Shown here one piece after another: positions 47,174 through 55,276 of a stretch of 64,000 bases of DNA (position 1 is its first letter; each line of letters begins with the position of its first letter). A program made the position numbers and the translations under genes. Below the pieces are notes generated by a model. The model did no database searches. It was not told where the DNA came from and saw only the letters and a list, made by a program, of their open reading frames with translations. The stretch is from G963717155 sp963717155 (lineage in GTDB: Bacteria; Actinomycetota; Thermoleophilia; Gaiellales; JALYLC01): positions 1,860,001 to 1,924,000 of the forward strand of contig OY970326.1 of NCBI GenBank assembly GCA_963717155.1, read 5' to 3'.

Positions 47174-48619
47174 GTGACTCGTAGCCAGCGACTCGCGCTG
47201 GGGGCGGCCATTCTCGGGTCGTCGGTCGCGTCGATCGACGCGACGATCGTCAACGTCGCACTTCCCTCGATCGTGGACGACCTGGGCGGAGGGCTGTCCG
47301 CCCAGCAGTGGGTGTCGAACGCCTACCTGCTCGCGCTCGGATCGCTGATCCTGATCGGCGGCTCGCTTGGAGATATCTACGGCGAGCGCCGGATCTTCGC
47401 GCTCGGCGTCGGCCTGTTCGGCGTGTTCTCCATCGCGACCGCGCTCGCGCCGACGATCGACTTCCTGATCGTGGCGCGCGCGTTTCAGGGCGCGGCTGCG
47501 GCGCTGCTGACGCCCGCCTCGCTCGCGATCATCGTCGCGGCCTTCCACGAACGAGAGCGCGGTCCGGCGATCGGGGCGTGGATGGCCTGGGGCGCGGTCG
47601 CCGGCGTCATCGGTCCGCTTGCGGGAGGTTTGATCGTCGACCAGCTCACCTGGCGCTGGGTGTTCGCGCTCAACATCCCGGTGGTCATCGCAACCCTGGT
47701 GCTGATCCGGGCCGGCGTCCCGAAATCAGCGCACGTCGCGAACCGCCGCGTCGACTACCTCGGCGCGAGCCTGTGCACGCTCGGCCTCGGCGGCGTCGTG
47801 TTCGCGTTCATCGAGCAGCCGCACTACGGCTGGAGCGCTATCACCCTCGTTCCGCTGGCCGGCGGCATCGCGGCGCTCGCCGCCTTCGTGCAATACGAGC
47901 GTCGCGCACCCCAGCCGATGCTGAAGCTCGACCTGTTCATGCGCCGGAACTTCGCGATCGGGAACCTCCAGACGCTGACGATGTACGGCGGGCTCGCGAT
48001 CCTGTTCTTCTTCCTCGTGATCTACCTGCAACAGGTCGCCGGCTACTCGGCGCTCAAGAGCGGGCTCGCGACGCTGCCCACCACGCTGACCATGTTCGCG
48101 TTGTCGAAGCGGTTCGGCGCACTCGCCGATCGCTACGGACCGCGGTTCTTCATGGGGGCGGGCCCGATGATCGCGGCCGCCGGGATCCTGCTCCTGCTGC
48201 CGACCGGCATCCACGTCTCGTACGTCCGCGACCTCGTCCCAGCGCTCCTCGTGTTCTCGCTCGGCCTCGCGATGACCGTCTCTCCCCTGACCGCCGCGGT
48301 GCTCGCGGATGCGGACGACAGCGACGCCGGTATCGCATCTGCGGTCAACAACGCCGTGGCCCGCATCGCCGGACTGCTCGCCGTGTCGTTCATGGGAATC
48401 GTCGTGTCCTCGAGGCTCGTCGGTGACACGTTCGCGCCGAACAGCGAGTCCGTGGCGGCCTTCCACGTGGTCCTCGTGATCTGCGCGGTCCTGGTGGCGG
48501 CAGGCGGGGTTATCGGCGCCATCTGGATCGCGAACCCGCGACGCACCGTCCTGGCCGAGCAGTGCGCGGGCGGACAGCTCGTCGGGGCGCCCGAGCCCGC
48601 CGTGGCCGACCTGCCGTAG
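47174..48619 (+). CDS. MFS transporter, DHA2 family (EmrB/QacA type)
   Basis: A 481-residue integral membrane protein with about 14 TM helices. The family motif D1 near TM1 (SVASIDATIVNVALPSI) and the motif A loop GDIYGERR are visible, as is the motif C region (WGAVAGVIGPLAGGLIVDQL). These are proton-driven drug or metabolite exporters. It starts 33 bp after the dioxygenase gene, so it might export a related aromatic, but co-regulation is only inferred from position. Confidence 0.9.
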   Translation: MTRSQRLALGAAILGSSVASIDATIVNVALPSIVDDLGGGLSAQQWVSNAYLLALGSLILIGGSLGDIYGERRIFALGVGLFGVFSIATALAPTIDFLIVARAFQGAAAALLTPASLAIIVAAFHERERGPAIGAWMAWGAVAGVIGPLAGGLIVDQLTWRWVFALNIPVVIATLVLIRAGVPKSAHVANRRVDYLGASLCTLGLGGVVFAFIEQPHYGWSAITLVPLAGGIAALAAFVQYERRAPQPMLKLDLFMRRNFAIGNLQTLTMYGGLAILFFFLVIYLQQVAGYSALKSGLATLPTTLTMFALSKRFGALADRYGPRFFMGAGPMIAAAGILLLLPTGIHVSYVRDLVPALLVFSLGLAMTVSPLTAAVLADADDSDAGIASAVNNAVARIAGLLAVSFMGIVVSSRLVGDTFAPNSESVAAFHVVLVICAVLVAAGGVIGAIWIANPRRTVLAEQCAGGQLVGAPEPAVADLP

Positions 48620-48639
48620 ACACCCGAGCGCTGTTCGGC

Positions 48640-49065
48640 TCAGGTCGCGAGCGACGCGTTCAGCGTGACCTCGGGGACGCCGGCGAGCGCGCGGCTGACG
48701 GGGCAGCCCTTCTTGGCCTCGGCCGCATGCTGCTGGAAGCTGGCCTCGTCGATGCCGGGCACCACGGCGACCGTCGTGAGCTCGATCTTCGCGATCGTCG
48801 GAGCCCCGTCGACGGGCCGCAGCCACACCACGGCATCCGTCTTGACCGACGTCGGGGGGGTGCCGGCCTCACCGAGCGCGGCCGAGAGCGCCATCGAGAA
48901 ACAGGACGCATGGGCGGCGGCGATCAGCTGCTCGGGGTTCGCCCCCGGGCCGTCCTCGAAGCGCGATCGGAACGAGTACTCACCGCTGATGCCATCGCCG
49001 GCGGTGAACGTTCCCTTGCCGCTCCGCAGGTCCCCCTGCCACTCTGCTGCACCGTTGGCTGGCAT
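48640..49065 (-). CDS. OsmC/Ohr-family peroxiredoxin
   Basis: 141 residues. Start ATG 49065 (PANGAAEWQGDLRSGKGTFT). The two redox cysteines are in AAAHASCFSMALSAAL and AKKGCPVSRALAG, with the catalytic Arg near SFRSRFEDGPGANPEQL. OsmC proteins reduce organic hydroperoxides with a thiol partner. Convergent with the MFS gene 20 bp away and divergent from the BNR-repeat gene; the 153-bp divergent spacer holds short inverted repeats (49109-49122 and 49175-49194). Confidence 0.93.
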   Translation of the reverse strand: MPANGAAEWQGDLRSGKGTFTAGDGISGEYSFRSRFEDGPGANPEQLIAAAHASCFSMALSAALGEAGTPPTSVKTDAVVWLRPVDGAPTIAKIELTTVAVVPGIDEASFQQHAAEAKKGCPVSRALAGVPEVTLNASLAT

Positions 49066-49174
49066 CGTCAGTCCTCGTCTCGTGGGTCGGTCGGGTCGAA
49101 CGAGCTTCGCACTGCAGAGTGCCAGTTTCCGGGCTACGATCGATGAGTTCTGCCGACGCGCGGAGTCATGGGTA

Positions 49175-49194
49175 GTGGGCGAGACTCCGCCCAC
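49175..49194 (+). promoter_or_regulatory. Hairpin in the leader of the BNR-repeat gene
   Basis: GTGGGCG (49175-49181) and CGCCCAC (49188-49194) form a perfect 7-bp stem with a 6-base loop, 24 bases before ATG 49219 and upstream of its GGAGG. It may be a leader hairpin or an operator half; there is no poly-T, so it is not a standard terminator. Confidence 0.35.
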
Positions 49195-49218
49195 GATGTC
49201 GAGCCGGAGGTGAGATCC

Positions 49219-50295
49219 ATGTCGCGAGTCGGGCTGCTGGTCGGGACGCGAAAGGGCTGCTTCGTACTGGAGAGCGACGGGGATCGGCGCGACTGGAGCG
49301 TCCGCGGCCCGTTCTGCGAGGGCTGGCCGATCTACCACGCCGTCCACGATCCGAGCTCCGGGACGATCTATGCCGCCGCGGCGAGCGAGTGGCACGGCGC
49401 CGGCGTCTGGCGCAGCCGCGACCTCGGCGAGACCTGGGAGCTCTCCAGCGACGGCCTCTCGTACGGCGAGGGCGATCTGAAGCTGTCGAAGATCTCCGGC
49501 CTCACCGCGGCTCACGGGCGGCTGCTCGCAGGCGCCGAGGCGTCCGGCATCTTCGAGAGCCGCGACGGCGGCGTGACGTGGTCGCTGCTCAGCACGCTCG
49601 ACGGCCAGCCCGGGCGTACCGACTGGAACGACCCGGACAAGCAGCCTCCCGGGCATCTCGGGCTCCCGGCGGTCATGCCCCATCCCGACGATGCGTCGCG
49701 CTTCTGGGCCGTCATCCAGGGCTACGGCATCTTCGAGACGACGGATGACGGAGCCTCCTGGGCCCCGCGCAACCGCGGTCTGCGCGCTGCCTGGCCGCTC
49801 GAGAATCCCGAGATCGGCTACTGCGTGCACAAGCTCGTGATGTCGCCGGTCGACACCGACCGGCTGTACCAGCAGAACCACTGCGGGATGCACCGCAGCG
49901 ACGACGCGGGACAGTCGTGGACCGAGATCACGGAAGGGCTGCCGTGCGACTTCGGGTTCGCCGCGGCCGCACACCCGCACGATCGCGAGAGCTTCTACGT
50001 GATCCCCCTCGATCCCGGCCACGCCCGCTGCATGCCGGACGGTCGGGCGGCGGTCTGGCGCACGCAGGACGCGGGCTCCAGCTGGCGGCGGCTCGAGCAC
50101 GGCCTGCCACAGCGCCACGCACATCTGGGGGTGCTCCGCGAGGGGCTCGCGATCGACACCCATGACGTTCCGGGCCTGTACTTCGGCACGACCACGGGCC
50201 AGGTCTTCGCCAGCGGGGACGAGGGCGAGTCGTGGCACGAGATCGCGAGCTACCTGCCGGCGATCGCGTCGGTCGAGGTGGCGGAGTTCGCGTAG
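49219..50295 (+). CDS. BNR/Asp-box repeat (sortilin/sialidase-like propeller) protein
   Basis: 358 residues. The start ATG 49219 has GGAGG at good spacing; an upstream in-frame ATG at 49168 lacks one. Six Asp-box motifs (S-x-D-x-G-x-x-W) are seen: SRDLGETW, SRDGGVTW, TTDDGASW, SDDAGQSW, TQDAGSSW and SGDEGESW, which predict a beta-propeller. It has no signal peptide, so it is probably cytoplasmic, unlike secreted sialidases. The next gene, 3 bp on, encodes a ubiquitin-fold MoaD/ThiS-like protein; the pairing suggests a shared sulfur-transfer or cofactor-related role that is not defined. Confidence 0.85.
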   Translation: MSRVGLLVGTRKGCFVLESDGDRRDWSVRGPFCEGWPIYHAVHDPSSGTIYAAAASEWHGAGVWRSRDLGETWELSSDGLSYGEGDLKLSKISGLTAAHGRLLAGAEASGIFESRDGGVTWSLLSTLDGQPGRTDWNDPDKQPPGHLGLPAVMPHPDDASRFWAVIQGYGIFETTDDGASWAPRNRGLRAAWPLENPEIGYCVHKLVMSPVDTDRLYQQNHCGMHRSDDAGQSWTEITEGLPCDFGFAAAAHPHDRESFYVIPLDPGHARCMPDGRAAVWRTQDAGSSWRRLEHGLPQRHAHLGVLREGLAIDTHDVPGLYFGTTTGQVFASGDEGESWHEIASYLPAIASVEVAEFA

Positions 50296-50298
50296 CCG

Positions 50299-50562
50299 AT
50301 GCCGAGCATCCATCTCCCCACCACGCTCCCGCTCGTGTATCCCGGTCTTCCGAGAGCGGTCGACGTCGACGCCGGAACCGTGGACGAGGCGATCGAACGC
50401 CTGGACCAACGCTGGCCGGGCATGCGCGACAGGCTCTGCGAACCCGGCCCGGTACTTCGTCGGCACATCAACGTGTACGTCGACCGGCAGCGCGCGGAGC
50501 TCGGAACGGCGCTCGAGTCGGACTCGCGCGTCGACGTGATCGCCGCCATCAGCGGGGGCTGA
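50299..50562 (+). CDS. MoaD/ThiS-like ubiquitin-fold sulfur-carrier protein
   Basis: 87 residues: PSIHLPTTLPLVYPGLPRAV, TVDEAIERLDQRWPGMRDRL, RHINVYVDRQRAELGTAL and the end VIAAISGG. The C-terminal Gly-Gly is the site that MoaD/ThiS proteins use for thiocarboxylate formation. The partner E1-like (MoeB/ThiF) gene is not in the window. Tight linkage to the BNR-repeat gene implies they are made and work together. Confidence 0.88.
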   Translation: MPSIHLPTTLPLVYPGLPRAVDVDAGTVDEAIERLDQRWPGMRDRLCEPGPVLRRHINVYVDRQRAELGTALESDSRVDVIAAISGG

Positions 50563-50664
50563 CCGTTCGTCCAGTTGTGCCTGCGCCGCGTTCGGACGGG
50601 GCGTAGACTCGCGGCCCGCGTTCAGGGGCCTCTGGACGCGCGTACCACCAGAGGGAGGGGCACG

Positions 50665-52902
50665 ATGAGGATCAGACGGCACGTGCGTCTTACGACCGTG
50701 GCGATGGCGACCGCCCTCGTGCTCGCGGGCACCGCTGCTGCGGCATTCGTCGGCCTGCCTGCCGACGGCTCGCAGGTCAACAGCAGCGACCCGACGAACG
50801 GCATCGACCCCGCCAGGGATGCCGGCGCCTCGGACGTCCAGGGCGGCACGGTCGCGGCCGGAAACCTGCAGGTGCCGTGGGCGGCGTTCGAGCAGAAGAC
50901 CCCGCTGGGGCAGCAGATCTTCGTCCGTGCCTTCAAGGGCGGAGCGTGGGTGACGCAGGGGTTCCCGGCATCGCTCAACATCGTCACGAGCGCCGAGGCC
51001 GAGGCTCCGTCGATCGACTTCGCCGGCGCAGGCCGCGCCGTCCCGTGGGTCGCGTGGTACGAGCCGAATGGCAACTTCGCCGGCAAGACGCAGATCTTCG
51101 CGAGCCGCTTCTCGGCAACCGCGAACCTCTGGCTGCCGTCCGGGCAGGATCGCGCATCGCCCAACCAGGTGCCGTCGCTCAACATCAACACGAACCGCGA
51201 CGCCGAGAATCCGGCGGTCGTCGGCGGCGCGGCCGTCGCGGGCGCTGACCCCGTTCCTTGGGTCGCATGGCAGGAGCTCGACGGCGCGGCCGCGGGGACG
51301 AACCAGATCTTCGTCTCGCGCGGCGCCAAGCAGCCGGCCAACGGGACTCCGTGCGTCGGGAAGCCGGCGAGCGGAGCGGCGAACGTCAACGGCTTCTGCT
51401 GGCTTCAGGTCGGTCTGGACCGCCTCAACTCGACCACCGGCGCATCCTCGACGAGCGGCGATCCGACCCTGAGCATCGACCCCAGCCGTGACGCGGTCGA
51501 GCCGGACGACGCGTTCACGGGCCCGTCCGACACGGTTCCGTGGGTCGTCTGGTACGAGCAGAGCCCTGGCCTCAACGGGGTTACCAACGAGCTGGTGTTC
51601 GCCGCCAAGGCGGTCGTGGATGGCACGGCCGACGGTGGCTTTCACTGGGTCGCGGTGGGCAACGGCACAGCGGGGCAAACGAACGTGCTGGATACCTCCG
51701 GCGGCAGCAACCACTTCGGCGCATGCCTCGAGACCGCCATCCAGGAGCGCGCGTGCTCGCTCAACAAGGACGCCACGGTCGATGCGGAAGACCCAAGCGT
51801 CGCCGCCGGAACGCTGACCTCAGGAGGGACGACGGTGCCGTGGGTCGCCTGGTCCGAGAAGGTCGGCGTCAACCACGCGATCTTCGTCTCGCGCCTCGTC
51901 GGAGGCGACCACTTCGAGCTGTTCAACTCGGGCCAGCCGATCTCCAACACCCTGAACGACGCGACACGACCGGACATCACGTTCTCGGGGAACACGCCGT
52001 ACATCAGCTGGCAGGAGAACGTCGGCGGCCAGAACCGCACGTTCACCGGGCACTTCGAGGGTGGCGCAACCGCTCCCGTCTTCAAGCTCGACACACCGAC
52101 GGGCATCTTCCACGCCGGACCGGGCACGGCCGACCTCCGGCCGCCGATCTCGTCGACCTGCACCGCGAACCCGACGAACGCCGACGGCGGCGCGTGCCAG
52201 GCCGGAGCCGTAGGCACGCCGTTCTTCCTGTACGCCGACGGCACCGGCCCCGAGCGGCTGTTCGCGCAGGCCTACGCGCCGAGCGACATCGCGACCGGCA
52301 CGTCCTCGGCTGTGACCGTCAGCGGCGCCACGGTCGCGGGCTCGGTCAACCCGGGAGGAGCCCGCATCAAGGTGCACTTCGACTACGGGACGACGACCGC
52401 CTACGGCGCAGCCACGCCGGATCAGGCGATCGCTGTCGGCACGGCTGCCACGGCGTTCGGCGCCGCGCTCGGCGGGCTCCCCGGAAACACGGTCATCCAC
52501 TTCCGCGCCGTCGCGTCGAGCGACTTCGGGACGATCGTCGGCGCCGACCAGACGTTCACGACGCTGAAGGCGCCGCCGCCGCCTCCACCACCCCCGAACG
52601 TGCGGCCGAAGGTGACGGTGGTACACGTCCCCGGCGTCGTCTCGCTGCGCCATCTCGGCAAGGGCAAGCTGCTCGCGCTCAAGCTCAAGCTGTCCGAGCC
52701 GGCGCGGGTCACGATCCGGCTGCTCTACAAGAAGCGGCTCGTTCGCAGCCTGACGATCACCCGCAAGAAGGCGGGATCGTTCACGGCGTTCCTGTCGCTG
52801 CACGGAGTCGCGCGCCGCACCTACAAGCTCACCATCAGCGCGAGGGATCCGCAGGGCCTGCAGTCGCTGTTGGTCACGCGGACGCTGCGCGTCAAGCGCT
52901 GA
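50665..52902 (+). CDS. Large secreted repeat protein with Fn3-like and C-terminal beta-sandwich domains
   Basis: 745 residues. ATG 50665 follows AGGGAGGGG. There is a Sec signal peptide (LTTVAMATALVLAGTAAAA). The N-terminal 480 residues contain repeated units ending in VPWVAWYE, VPWVAWQE, VPWVVWYE, VPWVAWSE and TPYISWQE, spaced about 55-100 residues, likely a propeller or similar repeat fold. Next come an Fn3-like domain (ATVAGSVNPGGARIKVHFDY), a Pro8 linker, and a C-terminal basic beta domain (ARVTIRLLYKKRLVRSLTIT). The latter resembles the C-terminus of the 58839-60227 product, a surface-protein tail. The ligand is unknown. Confidence 0.75.
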   Translation: MRIRRHVRLTTVAMATALVLAGTAAAAFVGLPADGSQVNSSDPTNGIDPARDAGASDVQGGTVAAGNLQVPWAAFEQKTPLGQQIFVRAFKGGAWVTQGFPASLNIVTSAEAEAPSIDFAGAGRAVPWVAWYEPNGNFAGKTQIFASRFSATANLWLPSGQDRASPNQVPSLNINTNRDAENPAVVGGAAVAGADPVPWVAWQELDGAAAGTNQIFVSRGAKQPANGTPCVGKPASGAANVNGFCWLQVGLDRLNSTTGASSTSGDPTLSIDPSRDAVEPDDAFTGPSDTVPWVVWYEQSPGLNGVTNELVFAAKAVVDGTADGGFHWVAVGNGTAGQTNVLDTSGGSNHFGACLETAIQERACSLNKDATVDAEDPSVAAGTLTSGGTTVPWVAWSEKVGVNHAIFVSRLVGGDHFELFNSGQPISNTLNDATRPDITFSGNTPYISWQENVGGQNRTFTGHFEGGATAPVFKLDTPTGIFHAGPGTADLRPPISSTCTANPTNADGGACQAGAVGTPFFLYADGTGPERLFAQAYAPSDIATGTSSAVTVSGATVAGSVNPGGARIKVHFDYGTTTAYGAATPDQAIAVGTAATAFGAALGGLPGNTVIHFRAVASSDFGTIVGADQTFTTLKAPPPPPPPPNVRPKVTVVHVPGVVSLRHLGKGKLLALKLKLSEPARVTIRLLYKKRLVRSLTITRKKAGSFTAFLSLHGVARRTYKLTISARDPQGLQSLLVTRTLRVKR

Positions 52903-52917
52903 GCCGAGGCCTCGATC

Positions 52918-52958
52918 CTCGCGTTCCCCGATCGCGCGCTGCGGTCGGGGAACGCGAG
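52918..52958. terminator. Bidirectional terminator hairpin
   Basis: A perfect 14-bp stem (52918-52931 with 52945-52958, arms CTCGCGTTCCCCGA and TCGGGGAACGCGAG) with a 13-base loop between the convergent secreted-protein and glycosyltransferase genes. Confidence 0.7.
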
Positions 52959-52968
52959 CTCCGCGCGT

Positions 52969-54414
52969 CTACACCGCGTGCGCCGGATGCGCGCTGAGGC
53001 ACTCGTCGTAGATGGCGGCGAGGCGGCCGGCGGTGCTGCGCCACGAGTGCTGCTCGCGCGCGTGCCGGCCCGCGTTCGCCGCGCGCGATGCGCGTTCGGC
53101 CGCATCCTCGATTGCGGTCACCATTGCAGCGGTCAGTGCGGCCTCGTCGTCGGGCGGCACGAGCCAGCCGTCCGGCTCGCCGCGGACGACGTTCACGAAG
53201 CTCGGGGGCCCTCCACTCGTCGTGCCGATCACCGGAAGCTCGCAGGCCATCGCCTCGAGGTACACGAGCCCGAACGGCTCGTCGGTCGACGGTGCGACGA
53301 ACGTGTCGGCGCAGCTGAGCCCGAGCGGCAGGTCGTCGTGGCCGCGCCAACCGGTGAAGAAGACCCCGTCGACGCCTTCGCGTGTGGCGACGGTATGCGG
53401 GTGCTCTCCTTCCCACTCCCCCGGCATGCCGCCCCAGATGACGAGCGGCACCGGAATCGCCATGCGGGCCCGAGCGCGGGCGTAGGCGCGAATCAGGAGC
53501 GGGACGCGCTTGAAACCGAGAAAACGGCCGACGAACATCAGCACGGGCCGCGGCGCGCCGCTCACCGGGTCGAAGAACGCGTCCAGGACCTCGCGCTCGT
53601 CGTAGCGCACACTGCCCGGGCTCGACGTCGTCTCGTCCCAGCCCTGCGCGTCGTGTACCAGCCAGCGCAACCAGAGCGCCCTCCGCACTGCGTCGCTCGG
53701 CCGGTACGGCGTGAAGCGATCGACATCGACACCGTTCGGCAGGCAGTGGACGGTGTCGGGATCGAGTCCGAGCAGACGTACCGCACGCTCTTGCTCGAAG
53801 GGCGAGATCGCGATGGTCGCGGCCGCCCGTTGCGCGGCGGCGCGCATGCGGCCCTCCCACCACCGGGCGTGCGGGCCACCGGCGAGAACCGCATCGCGAC
53901 GCGAGATCGCATCCAGCATCCTCAGCTCGGTCCCGTGCAGGTGCGTCACGACCGGCACTCCCGGGACTGCCCCGACGACGGCGTCGTGGATCGGCGTCAG
54001 GTGGTGAAGGTGCAGGAGACGCGCACGCGACATGGCGTCGGAGCCTGCGATCAAGCGCGCCCACACTGCTGCCATGCGCTCGCCCTGTGCGGGCGACACC
54101 CACGGAAATGCGCGGTCCGGAACGCCGGATCTGGCCTCGTAGGACGGATGCATCGGGAAAGGAGCGTCCATCGGATCCTCGCCACGCTGCCAGCGCGCGA
54201 CGGCATCGTCGTACGAGGCGGGGACGACATCGATCCCACCGAAGATCGTCGTCGCATCGCCGAGCGCTCCGCTCGGACCGAGCGAGCCGCTGCAGAGGGT
54301 GACCTGCCGGCCGTCCCGCGCGAGCGCTCGCGACAGGTACCGGGCCACCTGGGCCGAGCCACCACGGGGGTAGAAGAACAGCCCCATGCCGATCGGCTCT
54401 GTCTGGCTGGCCAA
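52969..54414 (-). CDS. GT4-family glycosyltransferase
   Basis: 481 residues of GT-B fold. N-terminal: GLFFYPRGGSAQVARYLSRA (acceptor side Gly loop), LLHLHHLTPIHDAVVGAVPG, VVTHLHGTEL. C-terminal donor domain: VLMFVGRFLGFKRVPLLIRA, FFTGWRGHDDLPLGLSCADT and the E-x7-E signature EPFGLVYLEAMACELPVI. The start is TTG 54414, 6 bases after TAGTCT; no ATG or GTG is nearby. It probably transfers a sugar to a lipid, wall glycan or small molecule. No polysaccharide cluster is next to it. Confidence 0.88.
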   Translation of the reverse strand: MASQTEPIGMGLFFYPRGGSAQVARYLSRALARDGRQVTLCSGSLGPSGALGDATTIFGGIDVVPASYDDAVARWQRGEDPMDAPFPMHPSYEARSGVPDRAFPWVSPAQGERMAAVWARLIAGSDAMSRARLLHLHHLTPIHDAVVGAVPGVPVVTHLHGTELRMLDAISRRDAVLAGGPHARWWEGRMRAAAQRAAATIAISPFEQERAVRLLGLDPDTVHCLPNGVDVDRFTPYRPSDAVRRALWLRWLVHDAQGWDETTSSPGSVRYDEREVLDAFFDPVSGAPRPVLMFVGRFLGFKRVPLLIRAYARARARMAIPVPLVIWGGMPGEWEGEHPHTVATREGVDGVFFTGWRGHDDLPLGLSCADTFVAPSTDEPFGLVYLEAMACELPVIGTTSGGPPSFVNVVRGEPDGWLVPPDDEAALTAAMVTAIEDAAERASRAANAGRHAREQHSWRSTAGRLAAIYDECLSAHPAHAV

Positions 54415-54420
54415 AGCACC

Positions 54421-54426
54421 AGACTA
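54421..54426 (-). promoter_or_regulatory. Leaderless -10 element for the glycosyltransferase gene
   Basis: Minus-strand TAGTCT, 6 bases before TTG 54414. Divergent from the element at 54495. Confidence 0.5.
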
Positions 54427-54494
54427 GCCGCCCTCGTTCACCACCTGATCACCGTGCCTTCACCGCTTCTGGCGGTGGCGTCCTCCCGCCGCCC

Positions 54495-54500
54495 TATCGT
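54495..54500 (+). promoter_or_regulatory. Leaderless -10 element for the YdcF-like gene
   Basis: TATCGT, 8 bases before ATG 54509. Confidence 0.5.
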
Positions 54501-54508
54501 GAGTGAAG

Positions 54509-55078
54509 ATGTCGTCCAGCGCGCCGTCTCGAACGCCGCCGAGCTCCTTGGTCGCCACGTCGGATCGGGTGATCGTCGTTCTCGGCTATCGCGACATCGG
54601 CGAGGACGGGTCGCATGGCATCACGACGATCTGCCGTGCGGGCGTCCGGCGGGCCGAGTCGCTCGCGCTCGACGTTCGGACGAGAGGGGTCATCTTCACT
54701 GGCTGGTCGGTCGACGGCGGACCGACGGAGGCCGATCAGATGGCTGCCGCGTGGAACGGGCGCCGCGACATTGCGCTGATCCGCGAGCCGACCGCGACGA
54801 ACACCGCCGAGAACGCCGTGCGCTCGCTGCAGCTCGTGCGCGAGCTCGAGGGGGTCTCGGAGGTGTTCGTCATCTGCGCCATCCACCATCTCTTCCGCGT
54901 GCGCTTCCTCTTCGGCGAGCTCTTCCGGCGGCACGGCTACGAGATCGGCTACCAGCCGGTCGCCTGGCCGCTCGCACTGCCGCGGTTGCTGCTCCACGAG
55001 GGCTCGTCGATCTCTCGGATGCGGACGGACCGCCGCGCGGCGCGTCGCTTACTGGGCGACGGCGACCTCGTCGCCTGA
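54509..55078 (+). CDS. YdcF/SanA-like (DUF218) protein
   Basis: About 189 residues. ATG 54509 is chosen over GTG 54503 because of the -10 element 8 bases upstream. Blocks: DRVIVVLGYRDIGEDGSHGI, GVIFTGWSVDGGPTEADQMA, LIREPTATNTAENAVRSLQL and VFVICAIHHLFRVRFLFGEL, the DUF218 order with the TEAxxM and TxENA motifs. E. coli YdcF binds AdoMet, and SanA/ElyC affect the envelope; a role in envelope metabolism fits the neighbouring glycosyltransferase but is not proved. No TM is predicted by eye. Confidence 0.8.
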   Translation: MSSSAPSRTPPSSLVATSDRVIVVLGYRDIGEDGSHGITTICRAGVRRAESLALDVRTRGVIFTGWSVDGGPTEADQMAAAWNGRRDIALIREPTATNTAENAVRSLQLVRELEGVSEVFVICAIHHLFRVRFLFGELFRRHGYEIGYQPVAWPLALPRLLLHEGSSISRMRTDRRAARRLLGDGDLVA

Positions 55079-55263
55079 CCGGTCCGCAACCACGCGGCGC
55101 TGCCTCGGGTTACGTCGAGCGATATCGGGAGAGAGAGGTCATGGTCGCCGTCGGCGCGTTCATCGCACCAGCCTCGCCCGTCTCGCATGGTGCGTGCTGG
55201 GGCGAGTCCCCCGTCCCTGGGCACGTGCCGGCGGCGGCCGTCCCATCACAGCGAGTCTCGTCG

Positions 55264-55269
55264 TAGACT
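55264..55269 (+). promoter_or_regulatory. Leaderless -10 element for the second aldo/keto reductase gene
   Basis: TAGACT, 7 bases before ATG 55277. The 198-bp gap upstream (55079-55276) shows nothing else that I can support. Confidence 0.5.
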
Positions 55270-55276
55270 TGACGGC

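Noticed and set aside
49066..49218. A molybdenum-cofactor or thiamine riboswitch ahead of the BNR-MoaD pair
   Set aside because: The leader is short and has one simple hairpin; none of the conserved riboswitch cores is present.
48640..51714. A 1024-codon minus-strand open frame
   Set aside because: Its last 141 codons are OsmC; the rest is antisense to the BNR, MoaD-like and secreted genes with Arg/Asp-rich shadow composition.
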